Shown: positions 53,220 to 63,788, numbered from the stretch's first letter. The stretch is DNA of 64,000 bases from Hyaloraphidium curvatum (GCA_025558095.1 JAIVFI010000004.1:1-64000); one strand, 5' to 3'. Notes: generated by a model not told the origin, from the letters alone. Numbers and translations: made by a program.

Positions 53220-54182
53220 ATGCGCTCTTGGCTCTTCGCCCTCGTCTGCGCCCTGGCCCTGGTGGCCTCGGCCGTCGCTGCTCCCTATAACGGCGGCGAC
53301 AAGCAGGTTGGCCGCGCCTGCCGCCCGTTCGGAGCGTTCTGACTCACCGAATCTCGCCCGGCAGTGCCCCACATACACCAAGTACAAGACGGTCGACAAG
53401 ACCTACACGTACACTTCCACCTACACGAGCTACCAGCCGACGACGACGACGTCCTACAAGACGGTCTACGAGACCAAGACTACGCACGTCCCGACCACCG
53501 TCACCTACCCGAGTGAGCTGCGGCGCGCCCGCTGGCCTCCGACTTCATCTCTGACTCCCCTTGCCTTGCAGCCACGTACACGAGCTACGCTACCGTGACC
53601 AAGTCGGTCCCGTACACCTACACGGCCTACGACACCAAGTACTCCACGTCGACGGTCTACTCGACCTACACCTCGTACGCCACCACGACCGCGTACCAGA
53701 CATATACCACGCCCGTGACGTCCTACTACACCGTGACGCAATACAAGAAGGTGGGCTCAGTCAGAGCTGCGATTCTCTCCCGCCGATCTGGTGCTGACCG
53801 CCTTCTCCCCTTCTGCAGGTCCCGTACACGACCACCGTCTACAAGACGGCGACGTACACCTACCCGACCACCCAAACCAAATACCAGACCTACACCTACG
53901 TCTCGACCTACACCACCAAGGTGCCCACGACCGAGTACCAGACCTACACGACCACCAAGAAGGTGGGCCGATCGCACGTCTCGTCCGCTTCCATTCGCTC
54001 ATCTCCAGCCGTTTCAGGACTACGTGACCTCGTACGTGACCTACACGACTGCCTACCCCTGCTCCTCGTACTCGACGACCCCGACCTACTACCCCCCTTC
54101 GAGCTCGACCTACTCGTCCTCGCGGACGACCGACTACGAGGGCACCTGGGCCACCACGCCGACTCAGGTCGCGGGGAACTGA
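53220..54182 (+). CDS. secreted Tyr/Thr-rich repeat protein, copy C
   Basis: Five exons (53220-53306, 53365-53512, 53572-53750, 53819-53962, 54018-54182) encode 240 residues and match copy A exactly in exon length. The leader is MRSWLFALVCALALVASAVA. Exon 2 starts CPTYTKYKTVDKTYTYTSTY. The repeats have KYQTYTYVSTYTTKVPTTEY as in copy A. The C-terminus is SSSRTTDYEGTWATTPTQ followed by VAGN. Intron 4 and exon 5 start (QDYVTSYV) are closer to copy B, while the C-terminus is closer to copy A, suggesting gene conversion among copies. Confidence 0.85.
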
Positions 54183-54273
54183 GTTGTTTTGACCCCGGGA
54201 ACGGTGTCGCAATTCCCAGCTTGATGATTAGTAGCTTGCGCCTCGATTCCCTGTGATTCCGCGCTGCAGTAGA
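54183..54273 (+). repeat. conserved 3' flank of Tyr/Thr-rich family, copy C
   Basis: Matches 10710-10800 after copy A with only a few substitutions, including GTTTTGACCCCGGGAACGGT and CTTGATGATTAGTAGCTTGC. Confidence 0.75.
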
Positions 54274-54680
54274 TAAGGCATGCCCATCCTCCATTTCGAA
54301 CTCCATTTCGAAAAGGTGCCCTGCGCCCGCAGCTTCAATCTTTCGTGCGCTTGCAGCGATTGGTGTGGGTCGCATCGACGCAGACCAGGTCCCGGCAAGG
54401 AATATTCTTACGCTTTGCGCCAAATGCCAACATGCACGGCACGTCTGATTTCTCAGTATCGGCAAACCTCTGATTGACAACTATTGATTGATTCCCCTCA
54501 GCTGTGCGCGGATTCGTCGGGGCTTTCGGTGTAGGTGACCTCCCCAGGCAGAACCGTCCTTCTGTTGGCCACCCGGCAGAGATGAGATCAATATCACGTG
54601 GCTTCCGACCCATCTCCGGGCATTCGCGGTGCCTCCTTTCCCGCGATCGATTGGAGTCGGGGCTCGATGGCAGCCACGGG

Positions 54681-57600
54681 ATGAGTCCGAAGAGTCCAGA
54701 CCGCACGGATAGCTCGCTCCCTCCGCGCTCTTCTGCCGCATCGATGCCGGCGGGCGGCGACGGAGACGCGGCCGGCGCGTCGTCGACGCTGTCGACGTGC
54801 GTGCGGTGCCGCCGCGGCCGGCGCCTGTGCTCCAAGACCGCGCCGCGCTGCGGGCGGTGCGCGAGCCGCGGGGTGCCGTGCGTCTTCCGCCTCGCGGGGC
54901 TGCGGCGCGCGGCGGCGGGAGGCGCCGCGGGGGGCACCGCGGCGGACGAATCCTTCGAGGCGGACGACATCCTGGTCGACGGCGTCGTGACGAAATGGGA
55001 CGGCTCGGAGCTGGTCCCCGAGACAAAGAGGGCCTGCGTCGCTTGCCACGGCTCGAAAAGGACCTGCGAAGGCGGCATTCCCTGCGGACGGTGCTCAAAA
55101 TTGGGCCTCGTTTGCGAGGAGCACGTTCCGCGGCGCGGGAAGGCGGCGGCCGGCAAGCCGTCCTCGCCGACCTCTTCCGCAGGCGTCCAGAAGAGGAGGG
55201 CCTCCTCCGGCCGAGAACCTGCCCGGCGGCAGCCGGAACCTCGCAGCTCGGCAAAACGGTCAAGGGCACGGGAGAGCCCGCCGGCATCGGACGATGAGGA
55301 GCCTGAGGAACCTTTATCTCCTCGCGCATGGCCGGACGCCAACCCTGTCGTCAATGGGCGCTCTTTGCTTCAGGAATGCGGACCGGCTCCATTTTCTGGC
55401 ACTTTGCAGCGGCTACCGCCCCAGAACATTCCCCCGGCGTGGCCGATGGGCCCCCCGGGAACGCACCACCTCCCTCCGGATGCTTTTCACGGGCTCCCCG
55501 GCGGACCCCACGCTCTGCCGGGGCCGATCCGCACCGACATTTCCTTCCCAATTAGCGCCTCCTCGTTCACCTCCTCTTCCGGTTCCATCGGCCTCTCTCC
55601 CCGCGAACGCCTCCTTTCGCTGCTGGAACCGGCTTCGGCGGCCATTCCGAAATTGTATCCTCTCGAGATGCCGCTGTTGGATGCCATTTCTCCAACGCTC
55701 GTGATGCCGCCGGATGACAAGACGCCGACAGACTGCTCGGAGAGCACGGTCGAGTACCCGACGGCGGCCTCGACCGCCCCCGCCAAGAGCCTCGTTCCCG
55801 GCTCGTGGGACCCGCCCATTTCCCCCCCCCCGCGCTTCGTGGACCGTTTCCTGTCGCACATCCCGGCGGTCGAAGGCATCCCCGACGGCTTCAAGCTAGG
55901 CTCCCTGGTCCAGACCTTCTTCCAGTCGGTCCAGGAGCTCTTCGGCTACCTGCACAAAAGCTCCTTCTGCGAGGTAGCCCGGAACGACCGCGTGCTCGTC
56001 AGCGCCATGTGCCTGGCGGCTCTGCCGTGGTCGGATTCGCCCGATATCGCGGGCTGCAGTCTGGACCTGCAGCACCGGCTCTTCAAGCAGTGCGTCTCGG
56101 GGATCCTCGCCAGGCTGGACCGGCACCTCCCCCGGATCGCGGACCAGGGCACCGCGGTGGTCAAGACCGACGCGGAACTCGACCCCGTCTGCGAGACGCT
56201 CTTCAGCATGAACATGCTCGCGCTCTGGGCCTCGAACCGCGGCCTCACCGTGCTCTTTGACCAGCTCGCCGACGCCTCCTTCCGCCTGGCCCAGCGGATC
56301 GGCCTGCAGCGCGACGAGGACCTCGGGCCTAGCCATCCCTTCGGCCGGACCACCCGCCGCGAGGCCTGGATCAGGAAGTCGCAGCGCCGCACGCTCTGGT
56401 TCACCGCCGTCTTCACGGCGTGCTTCACCAACTCCCCCTGCAAGCGCTCCGTCCGCCGCGCCGCGGATCTCACCAGGCCGATCGTGGTGCGGCAGTACCA
56501 AAAGTCGCTGTTCGACCGGGACTCGCTGCGGGAGGACTTTGATCCGGACCCGTTCGAGCCCGAGCGGCTGGCGGTGTTCCCGCAGCTCGGCCGGCCGCTC
56601 GTGTTCGGCGACCTGGTGGACTGGATGTCCCTGCCGCGCGGGCACCCGCGGCGCGCGGAGCTGCTCGAGGTCGTGGGGAGGGTGCTCTCCAACGACGGCC
56701 GCTTCGACTCGAGGTTCGAGTACATCGCCGACTACCTCTTCCACACGCTGCGCAGGGACGTGGACGATTTCCTCGCCGCGTGCAAGGAAGCCGGCATCGG
56801 CCCGGCCGACCTCCGCGGCCCCGGCTTCCCCCACGGGGCGCTGGCCGCCCGCGCCGCGCGGATCCGGGAGAACATCGCGGACCTCCTCTCCTGCCCGCCG
56901 CACGACATGCGCGAGGCCGAGGAGGTCGGCGACTACCCCCGCCTGTACCGGTACTTTGCCAACGCGGACCCGCGCGTGGACGGGCAGGGCATCCACGCGC
57001 GCACGCAGGTCACGTTCTGGCTGGGGATCAGGCTGATGCTGCTGGACGTCATCTCGGGGCTGGGGATGCACGGATTCGAGGAGATCGCGGGGGGGGCGAT
57101 CGATGCCGAGTTTGCGGATGCGCGGAGGCTGGCCGAGTGCATCAAGCACGCCGTGATTTACACCCGGCATCTGCAGAGCATGGTGGGCACGGGAAAGGAG
57201 CAGATGTGTTGGAGATGCGCTAAATGTCTTCGCCAGATGGACTTCAGCAACGTGACATTCGACATCGACGCCACGGGCCCAGCGGCGCCGAAGGTTTGTC
57301 CCTGTCGCACGTTTCTGCGGGCTTGTCGTGACAAACACCCTTGCAGGTCGGAGCATTCCACCTGGCCCTCCTCCGGTCGTACCTCCGCTCGGGCCTCCCC
57401 CTCGACCCCGCCGTCGCCCGCGGCCTGGACGCCGACCTCGACGTCTGTCTGCGGTACGTCCGCCTGCGCGCGCCCCGCAACGCGCCCCCCGGCGCGGCGG
57501 CGCACAACTCGGGCGTCGCGGCGAGGTTCTCGCGGCTCGTGGCGGCGTTCAAGGCTTCGGCCGAGTACCTCGCGTGGTTCCGCACGCAGCCCGAGGTGGT

Positions 57601-57718
57601 TCGGGAAGCCGAGGGGCACGGGCATGGGGACGTGGATGCGGACGACGAAAGGAGGGTGGAGGCGGAGAGCTTGGGCGCGGAGGTCGAGAAGAGGGTGGGG
57701 TGGTTGCAGGGCGAGTAG
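54681..57718 (+). CDS. transcription factor with two Zn2Cys6 clusters
   Basis: Two exons (54681-57293 and 57347-57718) give 994 residues. Cluster 1 is CVRCRRGRRLCSKTAPRCGR then CASRGVPC. About 70 residues later cluster 2 is CVACHGSKRTCEGGIPCGRC then SKLGLVC. Both keep complete six-Cys spacing. A Pro-rich region follows. Residues about 390-880 form the fungal transcription-factor domain (SVQELFGYLHKSSFCEVARN, LWASNRGLTVLFDQLADASF, FGDLVDWMSLPRGHPRRAEL). The spliced last exon starts VGAFHLALLRSYLRSGLPLD. Start choice is uncertain: ATGs at 54592, 54681 and 54744 are all in frame before cluster 1. Most fungal factors have one cluster and bind as dimers; two in one chain could bind paired triplets alone. 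Confidence 0.85.
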
Positions 57719-57796
57719 GGCTTTGGACGTCCGTCACGGCTGCGGTTACAGTTTGTAATGTTCGGCAAGTTGCAATGTACATCTTCGACTTCGCAT

Positions 57797-59011
57797 CTAG
57801 TTTCCGTTCATCATCACCGGTTTACCGAATCCCGCGTGATGATCTGCAGCAGGCTCGTTGAATGGCACTTCCTCGTAGGGCGCCCTCGCCGCCAGCGTGT
57901 AGTCGCTGGGCGACATCGGAGGCCCGTCGTAGATCATGGGAGGCGGCGGCGGTACCGCCGCTGGACGCGGGGCCATCTCCGTCGTCGGCCTCGCCGTGCC
58001 CGTCTCGATTCCCCCGTCCTCCCAACCATCCCTGACCGCGTAGGTCGCGGGCCACATGTCGACGACAAACGTCAGCAGGTATCCGCCGATCAGCAGCGCG
58101 ACGAGCCATTCGAGCACGGCGGCGGCGGAATCCAGCGTGTTGCACCGGGGCGAGGGCTGCGCATTGGCACCGACACCGCACGGTACCATCAATCCGATCA
58201 TCGTAATAGTGCAGGCTGTGAACGCCGGCGTTTCGACGATGCCCGCAGCGTCGGTTGGTGGGCAGTTGGAGAAGATGAGGCGCCCCGGGAGCGGAGAGAC
58301 GACGATCAGAGAGCTGCCGGCCATCGGGTGAACTCGGCCCACCGAGAGCAAGACCGACGATCACCCCCTTGGCCGCCGAGCTAAACCGCAGGTGACGCCG
58401 CCCGCGATACCGATGGTGGAGGCCGCGGACCTCGAGTGCGTTGAATAGGGCGGAAAGAGAGAGGCCTGGGTGGGATGAACGAGCAGTGAGATCGGGGCCA
58501 AACCAGACCGATGATGGACTAACAAACAATGAAAGCAAGCGTAAAGCTCCAGTGGAGACTATTGTAGTTCACAGTGTCGTAGATCGTGAGCAGAATGAGG
58601 ACTTGAAACGGGAGAGCGGTGTCATTCGCGAACGGGTGACAACACACCAAGCCAACACCCACAAGCGGCGCCGGCGGTGGCGAAGATGATCGTCAGCGCT
58701 GCATTGACTTTCTGCGCCGTCGTCACATCGCCCGGAACATGTTTCGAGCGCCGGCGGAGGAAGTACAATTCCACGAGCGTGAAAACGAAAAGCACCGCGG
58801 TCGTCGTGCCGAGCCCGATGAAAAGACCCTTGTAGACGGATCCGACATCGGAAATGAAGGCAACAGTGGCGTCCGCAACCTTGTAGCGAGGTGCGCCGGA
58901 GGACGCCCACAGGCCGAGCAGGCTGAAGATGAGGGAGTACCAGCAGAGGGCCGCGACGAGGGGAATCAGGGGGAGCAGTCGCTCGGCCGTAGTAACAACT
59001 GCGCCGGCCAT
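57797..59011 (-). CDS. Frag1/DRAM/Sfk1-like membrane protein with Pro-rich C-tail
   Basis: Four exons (58663-59011, 58524-58601, 58343-58465, 57797-58215) give 322 residues. Start MAGAVVTTAERLLPLIPLVA. Six hydrophobic spans are expected. The pattern follows Frag1/DRAM/Sfk1 proteins: FISDVGSVYKGLFIGLGTTT, then AAFLILLTIYDTVNYNSLHW, then RHLRFSSAAKGVIVGLALA, then LEWLVALLIGGYLLTFVVDM followed by WPA. Simple reading would give two unrelated fragments; only removing three introns unites the fold. The first intron ends in AAG. The C-terminal cytosolic tail has AAVPPPPPMIYDGPPMSPSD, a potential WW or SH3 ligand. Family roles include phosphoinositide and lipid handling at the plasma membrane or Golgi. 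Confidence 0.78.
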
Positions 59012-59216
59012 CTCGTCGGGCCAGCTTCTGGTTGGTGGTGGCCGACGAGCGAGGGCGGGTCACGGCGGTAAGAAGGAGAAGAGCCGTGATTCGGTGACGT
59101 GGCGGTCGCCGCTTCCCGGCCCAAACCGACCAATCAATAGATGTCATCGGCACCATTTGCACATGTGGTGAACAAACGGCAATCAGATCCCAATCGTCAT
59201 CTAGGCCGCGTTTTGT

Positions 59217-60395
59217 CTACATTACTAGATCTGCGTTACTCTCCCGGCCGTTCTGCGGTCTTGCAGTTAACTTATCTCGGTAGCCCGCGTCCTTTAAACC
59301 CCAAGAACAAAGTGCCTGTCCGCAAGCACGCCTCGTTAGTGAAGCCTCGAAGCCATCCTGAAAGGACGGGCCAACGTACCGGAACGCGACGGTCAAGGCG
59401 CTCGTCGTGAAGCAGCAGCTCCCAAGGACCCAGGCTGCCGTCACGGGCACCGGCGGGAAGTTGAGCCAGTACAGGATGGTAGAGATGAAGAAGGTGAGGC
59501 CCCCGAGGCCGGCAAAGAGCTCGACGACGAGGAGGGTGTAGCGATCGTAGCTGAAGTTGGCGCACTTGAACTCCTTCGACGCGGGGTTGGCCGTGTTGAT
59601 CGTGCCGATCCGGAGCACCTTCCAGCCTTGGCTCTGATTCCCAGGATCAGCAAAGGCCGGAGCGGATCGCGATCACGGAAACCCACGACCCAGATGAAGG
59701 CCGACCCGAAAATGAAGCCAAAGATGCCGAGGTTGGGCACATCCAGGTACGGAAGGAAGCCGATGGAGCCCACGAGGTAGAGCACCGAGCCGCACAGGCT
59801 CAGGGTCGAGTTGATCCCCATGGAAAGTCCCTCCTCGAACCAGAACGAGTATCCGCCCGGATCGACGCCCTTGATGAGGGCCGTCCGCTCATCGGGCTCG
59901 TCAATGGGCGGAGGTCCTTCGAGAGGGGGCAGGGTGCCGCACGCGCGTCCAAAAGTGAACCATTCCTGCGGCAGGGGGATTCATCAAAGGGAGGTTCTTC
60001 GCGGGCCCAAATCGCGCGTGCTCCTCACCTGAATATCAACGAGCAAGAAGCCGCATGAGCCGAGAGTGTACCAGAACGCTCCCCAATAGTAGCCGTCGAA
60101 AGAGGGGCTCTGGAACTGAGGGAAGTAGCAGAGAGAGCCCAAGATGAAGGTGGATCCCCCTAGACGCCGCGGAACGGGTGGAACGGTAAGCTCGGATCCC
60201 CAAACACGTCGAATCGGCCGCGTACCGAGGAAATAGAAGCAGAAGTGACTGGTGGGCGTGTTGGCGGTCGCCGTGCCAAGGATTCGGTCAGAGCCACGCC
60301 CACGGCACCGCATTCCGCACGCGCTCGGCGGGGACCCACAAGATACGCCAGCCGAGAGAGAATCCCGGCGTGCCGCTCCCGATTTCGGAGTCCAT
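59217..60395 (-). CDS. membrane protein with three GS-containing two-helix repeats
   Basis: Four exons (60340-60395, 60029-60248, 59687-59965, 59217-59633) give 323 residues, starting MDSEIGSGTPGFSLGWRI. Three similar hairpins are seen. The first is STFILGSLCYFPQF with WYTLGSCGFLLVDIQ. The second is GSVLYLVGSIGFLPYL with FGFIFGSAFIWV. The third is FFISTILYWLNFPPV with WVLGSCCFTTSALTV. The alternation of helix, GS, aromatic and Pro recalls YrhK-type membrane domains, though this assignment is weak. The 3' end may contain another intron after AFRYVGPSF because the final 40 residues look less protein-like. It is adjacent to and in the same direction as the Frag1-like gene. A retroelement sits against its 5' end. 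Confidence 0.65.
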
Positions 60396-60424
60396 CGCCG
60401 CGGGGGAGAGGGGGACGGTCGTGT

Positions 60425-62585
60425 GGCGAAGATAACTGTCCGCGGTCGTGTTGCGGCGCTGCGCGGGTCCGCCGATGATCGCCAGTTCCCCTCGCTGATT
60501 CCCTTCTTCCGGACCTTCTACGGTGGGCCATGCCGGATCATCTACCGTGACATCCTGGGCCAGGCAGTGTTCTTCGCCGTTTCGGCCGAGGGCGTGATCC
60601 AGGGCATGTCGGAGAGCGGGGTCGTCTTCGACGTGGTCTACAGTTTCCTGTTGGCAGCAGTGCGTGCTGCGCACCCGGCGACACGGATCCTCACCCTGCA
60701 CGACGACACCTACATCCTGGGCCGCCCGGCAGCCGTCGTTGCCGCGTACATCTCGCTGCTTGAAGTCCTGGAGGAAAACCAGCTGGCTGTCCAGCCCGGC
60801 AAATCCGCGCTGTACGTGGCCGACATCGCCTCGCTCCTCACCCCGGTCGAAGGCCACGCCTCGCTGGCTACCTGGGCCTCGGCCACGGGCATCCCGTGCG
60901 TTAACGAGGTTGCCAACCCCGTCGAGCGCGGGTTCCTTGCTGGTGGACTCCCTGTCGGCTCCCCTGAGTATGTCGAATCGTTTCTCAAGCAGGCATGCGA
61001 CTCGACCATGGATCTGGTTCGGACCGTGGTAAACAAGTGCGAGGAGTGGCCGCTCGAGGTGGGCTTCCCAAAACGCCACGGTCTTTACACCGTGCTTCGC
61101 CTCTGCGTGGCCAGCCGCCTCATCCACGTTGTCCGCGGTCTCCCTCCGCGGTTGACCATCCCCCACGTGGACGCTGTCGACTGGTGCACCATGCGGGGCC
61201 TACTTCTTCTTGCGGGCCACGGAGAGCTCGCCGCCCTGCCCAACGCGCGTTGGCAGTCTCACAGCCTGCTCCGCCAGCTCCGCCGCCGCATCTTCCTCTG
61301 GCTCGATGGCGGCGGCATCGGTTTCTTGGAACTGGCCCGGCTCGCACCCTTTGCGTTCGTCGGCGCCCACGCGCTCTCTGGCGTGCGGTTACGCCGCCTC
61401 ATTGGGCTGCGCCGGGCCGGTGACTCCTACACCATCGCGGAGGACGTGCTTAGCCGGCTCACCGCGGACCTGGACCTTGCGCTCACCGCAGTCCGTGGCG
61501 CTGGGCTTGCCGAGCCCGTGCTTGCCTCGCTCTCCGCGTCGGGCATCGAGCTGTGGATGGCTTCCATCGGCGCCAAAGGCCTGCAGCACGAGTTGTACCG
61601 GGCACAGCTGGCCTGGATCCACCAGGCCATTCTGGCGGACCTTCCCGCGGGCTCCCAGCAGCGCGCCATCTGGCTTAGCGTCAAGGCCGGCCACTCGGGT
61701 GCCTGCCTGGGTGCGCAGTGCTTGGAGAAGGACACCGGCCTGGACGACGAGGCGTTGCAGCTGAACCTCTGTACCGACCTCGGTCTCCCTGCCCCTTGGC
61801 TCTCGGCCCTACCATCGCAGATGCTCTGCCCGCTCGGGTGCACTGTCGACGACGGCAGTGGCAGGCAGGTCACACGCATCCTTGCGCCGCGGGGAGCCGA
61901 CTTCCTGCACGCCTTCACGTGCCCGATAATGGGCAAGGTTGCGCGGCACAATGCGCTTGAATCTGCGTTGGCGGATGAGCTCAAGGACAAGCTCGCCTCC
62001 CGTGGCGTGGTCGTCGACCGTCGTCATCGTGGTTACCTCGAGAATGGGTTCGTGCCCAAAGACACCACACTTGCACGAGCCCTGGACATCGGGAAAACCT
62101 CGACCGACATCGTCATCCGCCGCGTGGGCGCTCGTTCTGACCTCGTCGACGTCACCGTTGTTACCCCCAGCGTCACGGCCTCGCGCTCGACGGACTCCCG
62201 CAACGAGACCTCGCTCCTGCGCCGCGCTGTTCAGAAGAAGGCGACGGCCCTTGCCAACCAGTTCTACGTTCCCGATCCCCCCGTGCACAACCTCGTTTGG
62301 TTTGCGGTCTCGACCTTCGGCCGCCTGCACGACGTGGCGGACGAACAGCTCCGTGTTTGGTCTCGAGAGATCTCTCCCCCGCGCACCAAATCCGACGGCA
62401 AAGACTGGGATGTCGATGGTCTCATGGCCCGCCAGACCGGCCGTCTGCGCGCCGTTGTTCAGCGGGGGCGCGTACTGGGTTGCCAACAGCTTATGAACAG
62501 GTTCAAGGAAGCCTGTACCCGGCAGCTCGGCGGACATCTAACCCCTCCCCTCTTCCCCGAATTCAATGTATATGGCGTGACGTGA
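60425..62585 (+). mobile_element. 5'-truncated non-LTR-type retroelement
   Basis: The reverse-transcriptase homology begins inside the domain (SLIPFFRTFYGGPCRIIYRD), so the N-terminal fingers and any upstream ORF or endonuclease are missing, as expected for 5'-truncated target-primed insertions. The coding part continues uninterrupted to TGA at 62583-62585. No poly(A) tail or target-site duplication is obvious by eye. The left end lies within about 30 bases of the start codon of the divergent membrane-protein gene at 60395. The right end is followed by unannotated sequence. The exact boundaries are estimates. Confidence 0.7.
60425..62585 (+). CDS. reverse transcriptase C-terminal part with RT-associated C-terminal domain
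   Basis: Open frame of roughly 720 residues of element sequence (the frame stays open upstream to 60252, outside the element). RT block: VSAEGVIQGMSESGVVFDVV in the position of the usual GxxQGxxxSP-like motif. Then LTLHDDTYILGRPAAVVAAY, where the family catalytic box is normally YADD or FADD; the Asp pair remains but the aromatic residue is replaced by Leu-His. ENQLAVQPGKSALYV matches the thumb-side Gly/Lys motif. The C-terminal region has ARHNALESALADELKD and STDIVIRRVGARSDLVDVTV followed by VTP, a conserved tail of this retroelement class. No stop interrupts it, so insertion is recent or the ORF is under selection. Activity is doubtful without the N-terminus. Confidence 0.72.
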
Positions 62586-62988
62586 TGTATCGGGGTTGGG
62601 GGGCGCTCAGCGCCTGTGATAGAGATCTGATCGCCAATGCACAGCGCTGCCTCACGCAAGATGCAGCCAAGCAGGAAGACCAGGGATAGAAGAATTGGTT
62701 AGGACCGCTTCGATCCCGAGGTAGGCTTCGCAAAGAGCCCAGCACTACGCACCGCGAGAAGCCTGACCACGAAACACGCGCAACATTGAGCTCAACGTCA
62801 ATTGCGAATCCGATCGTCAGCTGATGAATTCCTTCGATGCCCTGGCACAAGCCTTCAATGATCTGGCTGGAGATTTGCAGTGGATGGTTATTTTTTGACA
62901 CTTGTTGGGTGTTTTGTGAGCCCGGGATTGGGTCGAGTGACGTGTCGCTTGTTCCGACCAAGTACCTTTCGGAGGAACCGCCACCGAA
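62586..62988. other. intergenic region, no gene seen
   Basis: About 400 bases between the retroelement and the CxxC-module gene. GC content is lower than elsewhere in the window. It may include the element's 3' UTR. Confidence 0.5.
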
Positions 62989-63738
62989 ATGCCCCGCGAG
63001 TTGCTGCTGCTCCGCTACCGCATCTACGAAGCGACCACCGGCGGCTACCTCAGCTTCGAGGCGTTCCCGCTCCCGCTCCAAGCCTGGCAGGAGTCCGAAG
63101 CCGCCGGCCGCGCGACGGACGGACTGTTCTCCCCCGCGGCCGATTGGGAGCAGTCTCTGCTCGGTGCAAGGGCGTGGCAGTGTTCCGTTTGCCAGGCCCC
63201 CGCCGAGCTTTCGGAGCGCGGCAACAGCATCAGGGAGGCCACGGTCGAGAACGACCTGCCCAGTCCCTCTGCGGAAGGCATCGTGCTGGTCGAGCGGTAT
63301 CCCACGTGCGGTGCCGAAGCTTGCAAGCATGCTGCTGCCCGGGAAGCGAAGGCCAGGATCGATACCGTGTTTGCCGAGGAGGCTTTCGTGCTGCCGGAGG
63401 TCCGGCTCGCCATCCGCCCGGCGCTCGGGCAGCCTTTGCACCAAATCGACCAATCGAGGGGCTTTTTCCTCGATGTTCCTGCGCGGGAGATCACCGTCGA
63501 GCGCTTGGTGGAGGGGCTGGGTGCCGAGACCCATCGTTGGTCGCGCAGGGCGATCGTGGAAGCCGGGGACAAGTGCGCGGCCTGCGGAGCCAAGTGCAAA
63601 GGTTTCGCGACCGAGATAAAGCCGTTGGTTCCGGGGGAAGCTCTTGTGATCGTGCCCGTCTTGGTGACCGCCGTGCCGACCTGCGGTGCGAAGGACTGCG
63701 TCGAGAGGATTGATGCGGTGGGCTTCAACGACGACTGA
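62989..63738 (+). CDS. protein with two CxxC modules, related to the local MYND proteins
   Basis: A single exon gives 249 residues from MPRELLLLRYRIYEATTGGY. Module 1: AWQCSVCQAPAELSERGNSI and, about 40 residues on, RYPTCGAEACKHAAAREA. Module 2: AGDKCAACGAKCKGFATEIK and then TAVPTCGAKDCVERIDAV. Each unit (CxxC, about 40 residues, CxxxxC) could bind one zinc ion. The N-terminal part of the MYND gene at 8365-9209 has the same arrangement (WKCVYCG, then CFPACSRELC; WLCALCG, then FPHCDDQVC), so this protein looks like that family without its MYND finger. Function is unknown. Confidence 0.75.
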   Translation: MPRELLLLRYRIYEATTGGYLSFEAFPLPLQAWQESEAAGRATDGLFSPAADWEQSLLGARAWQCSVCQAPAELSERGNSIREATVENDLPSPSAEGIVLVERYPTCGAEACKHAAAREAKARIDTVFAEEAFVLPEVRLAIRPALGQPLHQIDQSRGFFLDVPAREITVERLVEGLGAETHRWSRRAIVEAGDKCAACGAKCKGFATEIKPLVPGEALVIVPVLVTAVPTCGAKDCVERIDAVGFNDD

Positions 63739-63788
63739 AAGAGCAGCAAGATGACTTGCGCTATCAGCTTGTACATCTGTACGTGTAG

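Noticed and set aside
57797-58351. A separate small membrane-protein gene with its own start at 58351
   Set aside because: Splicing with GTTAGT and GTGGGC donors joins it in exact frame to upstream exons and recreates a complete Frag1/DRAM-type protein, so it is the last exon of that gene.
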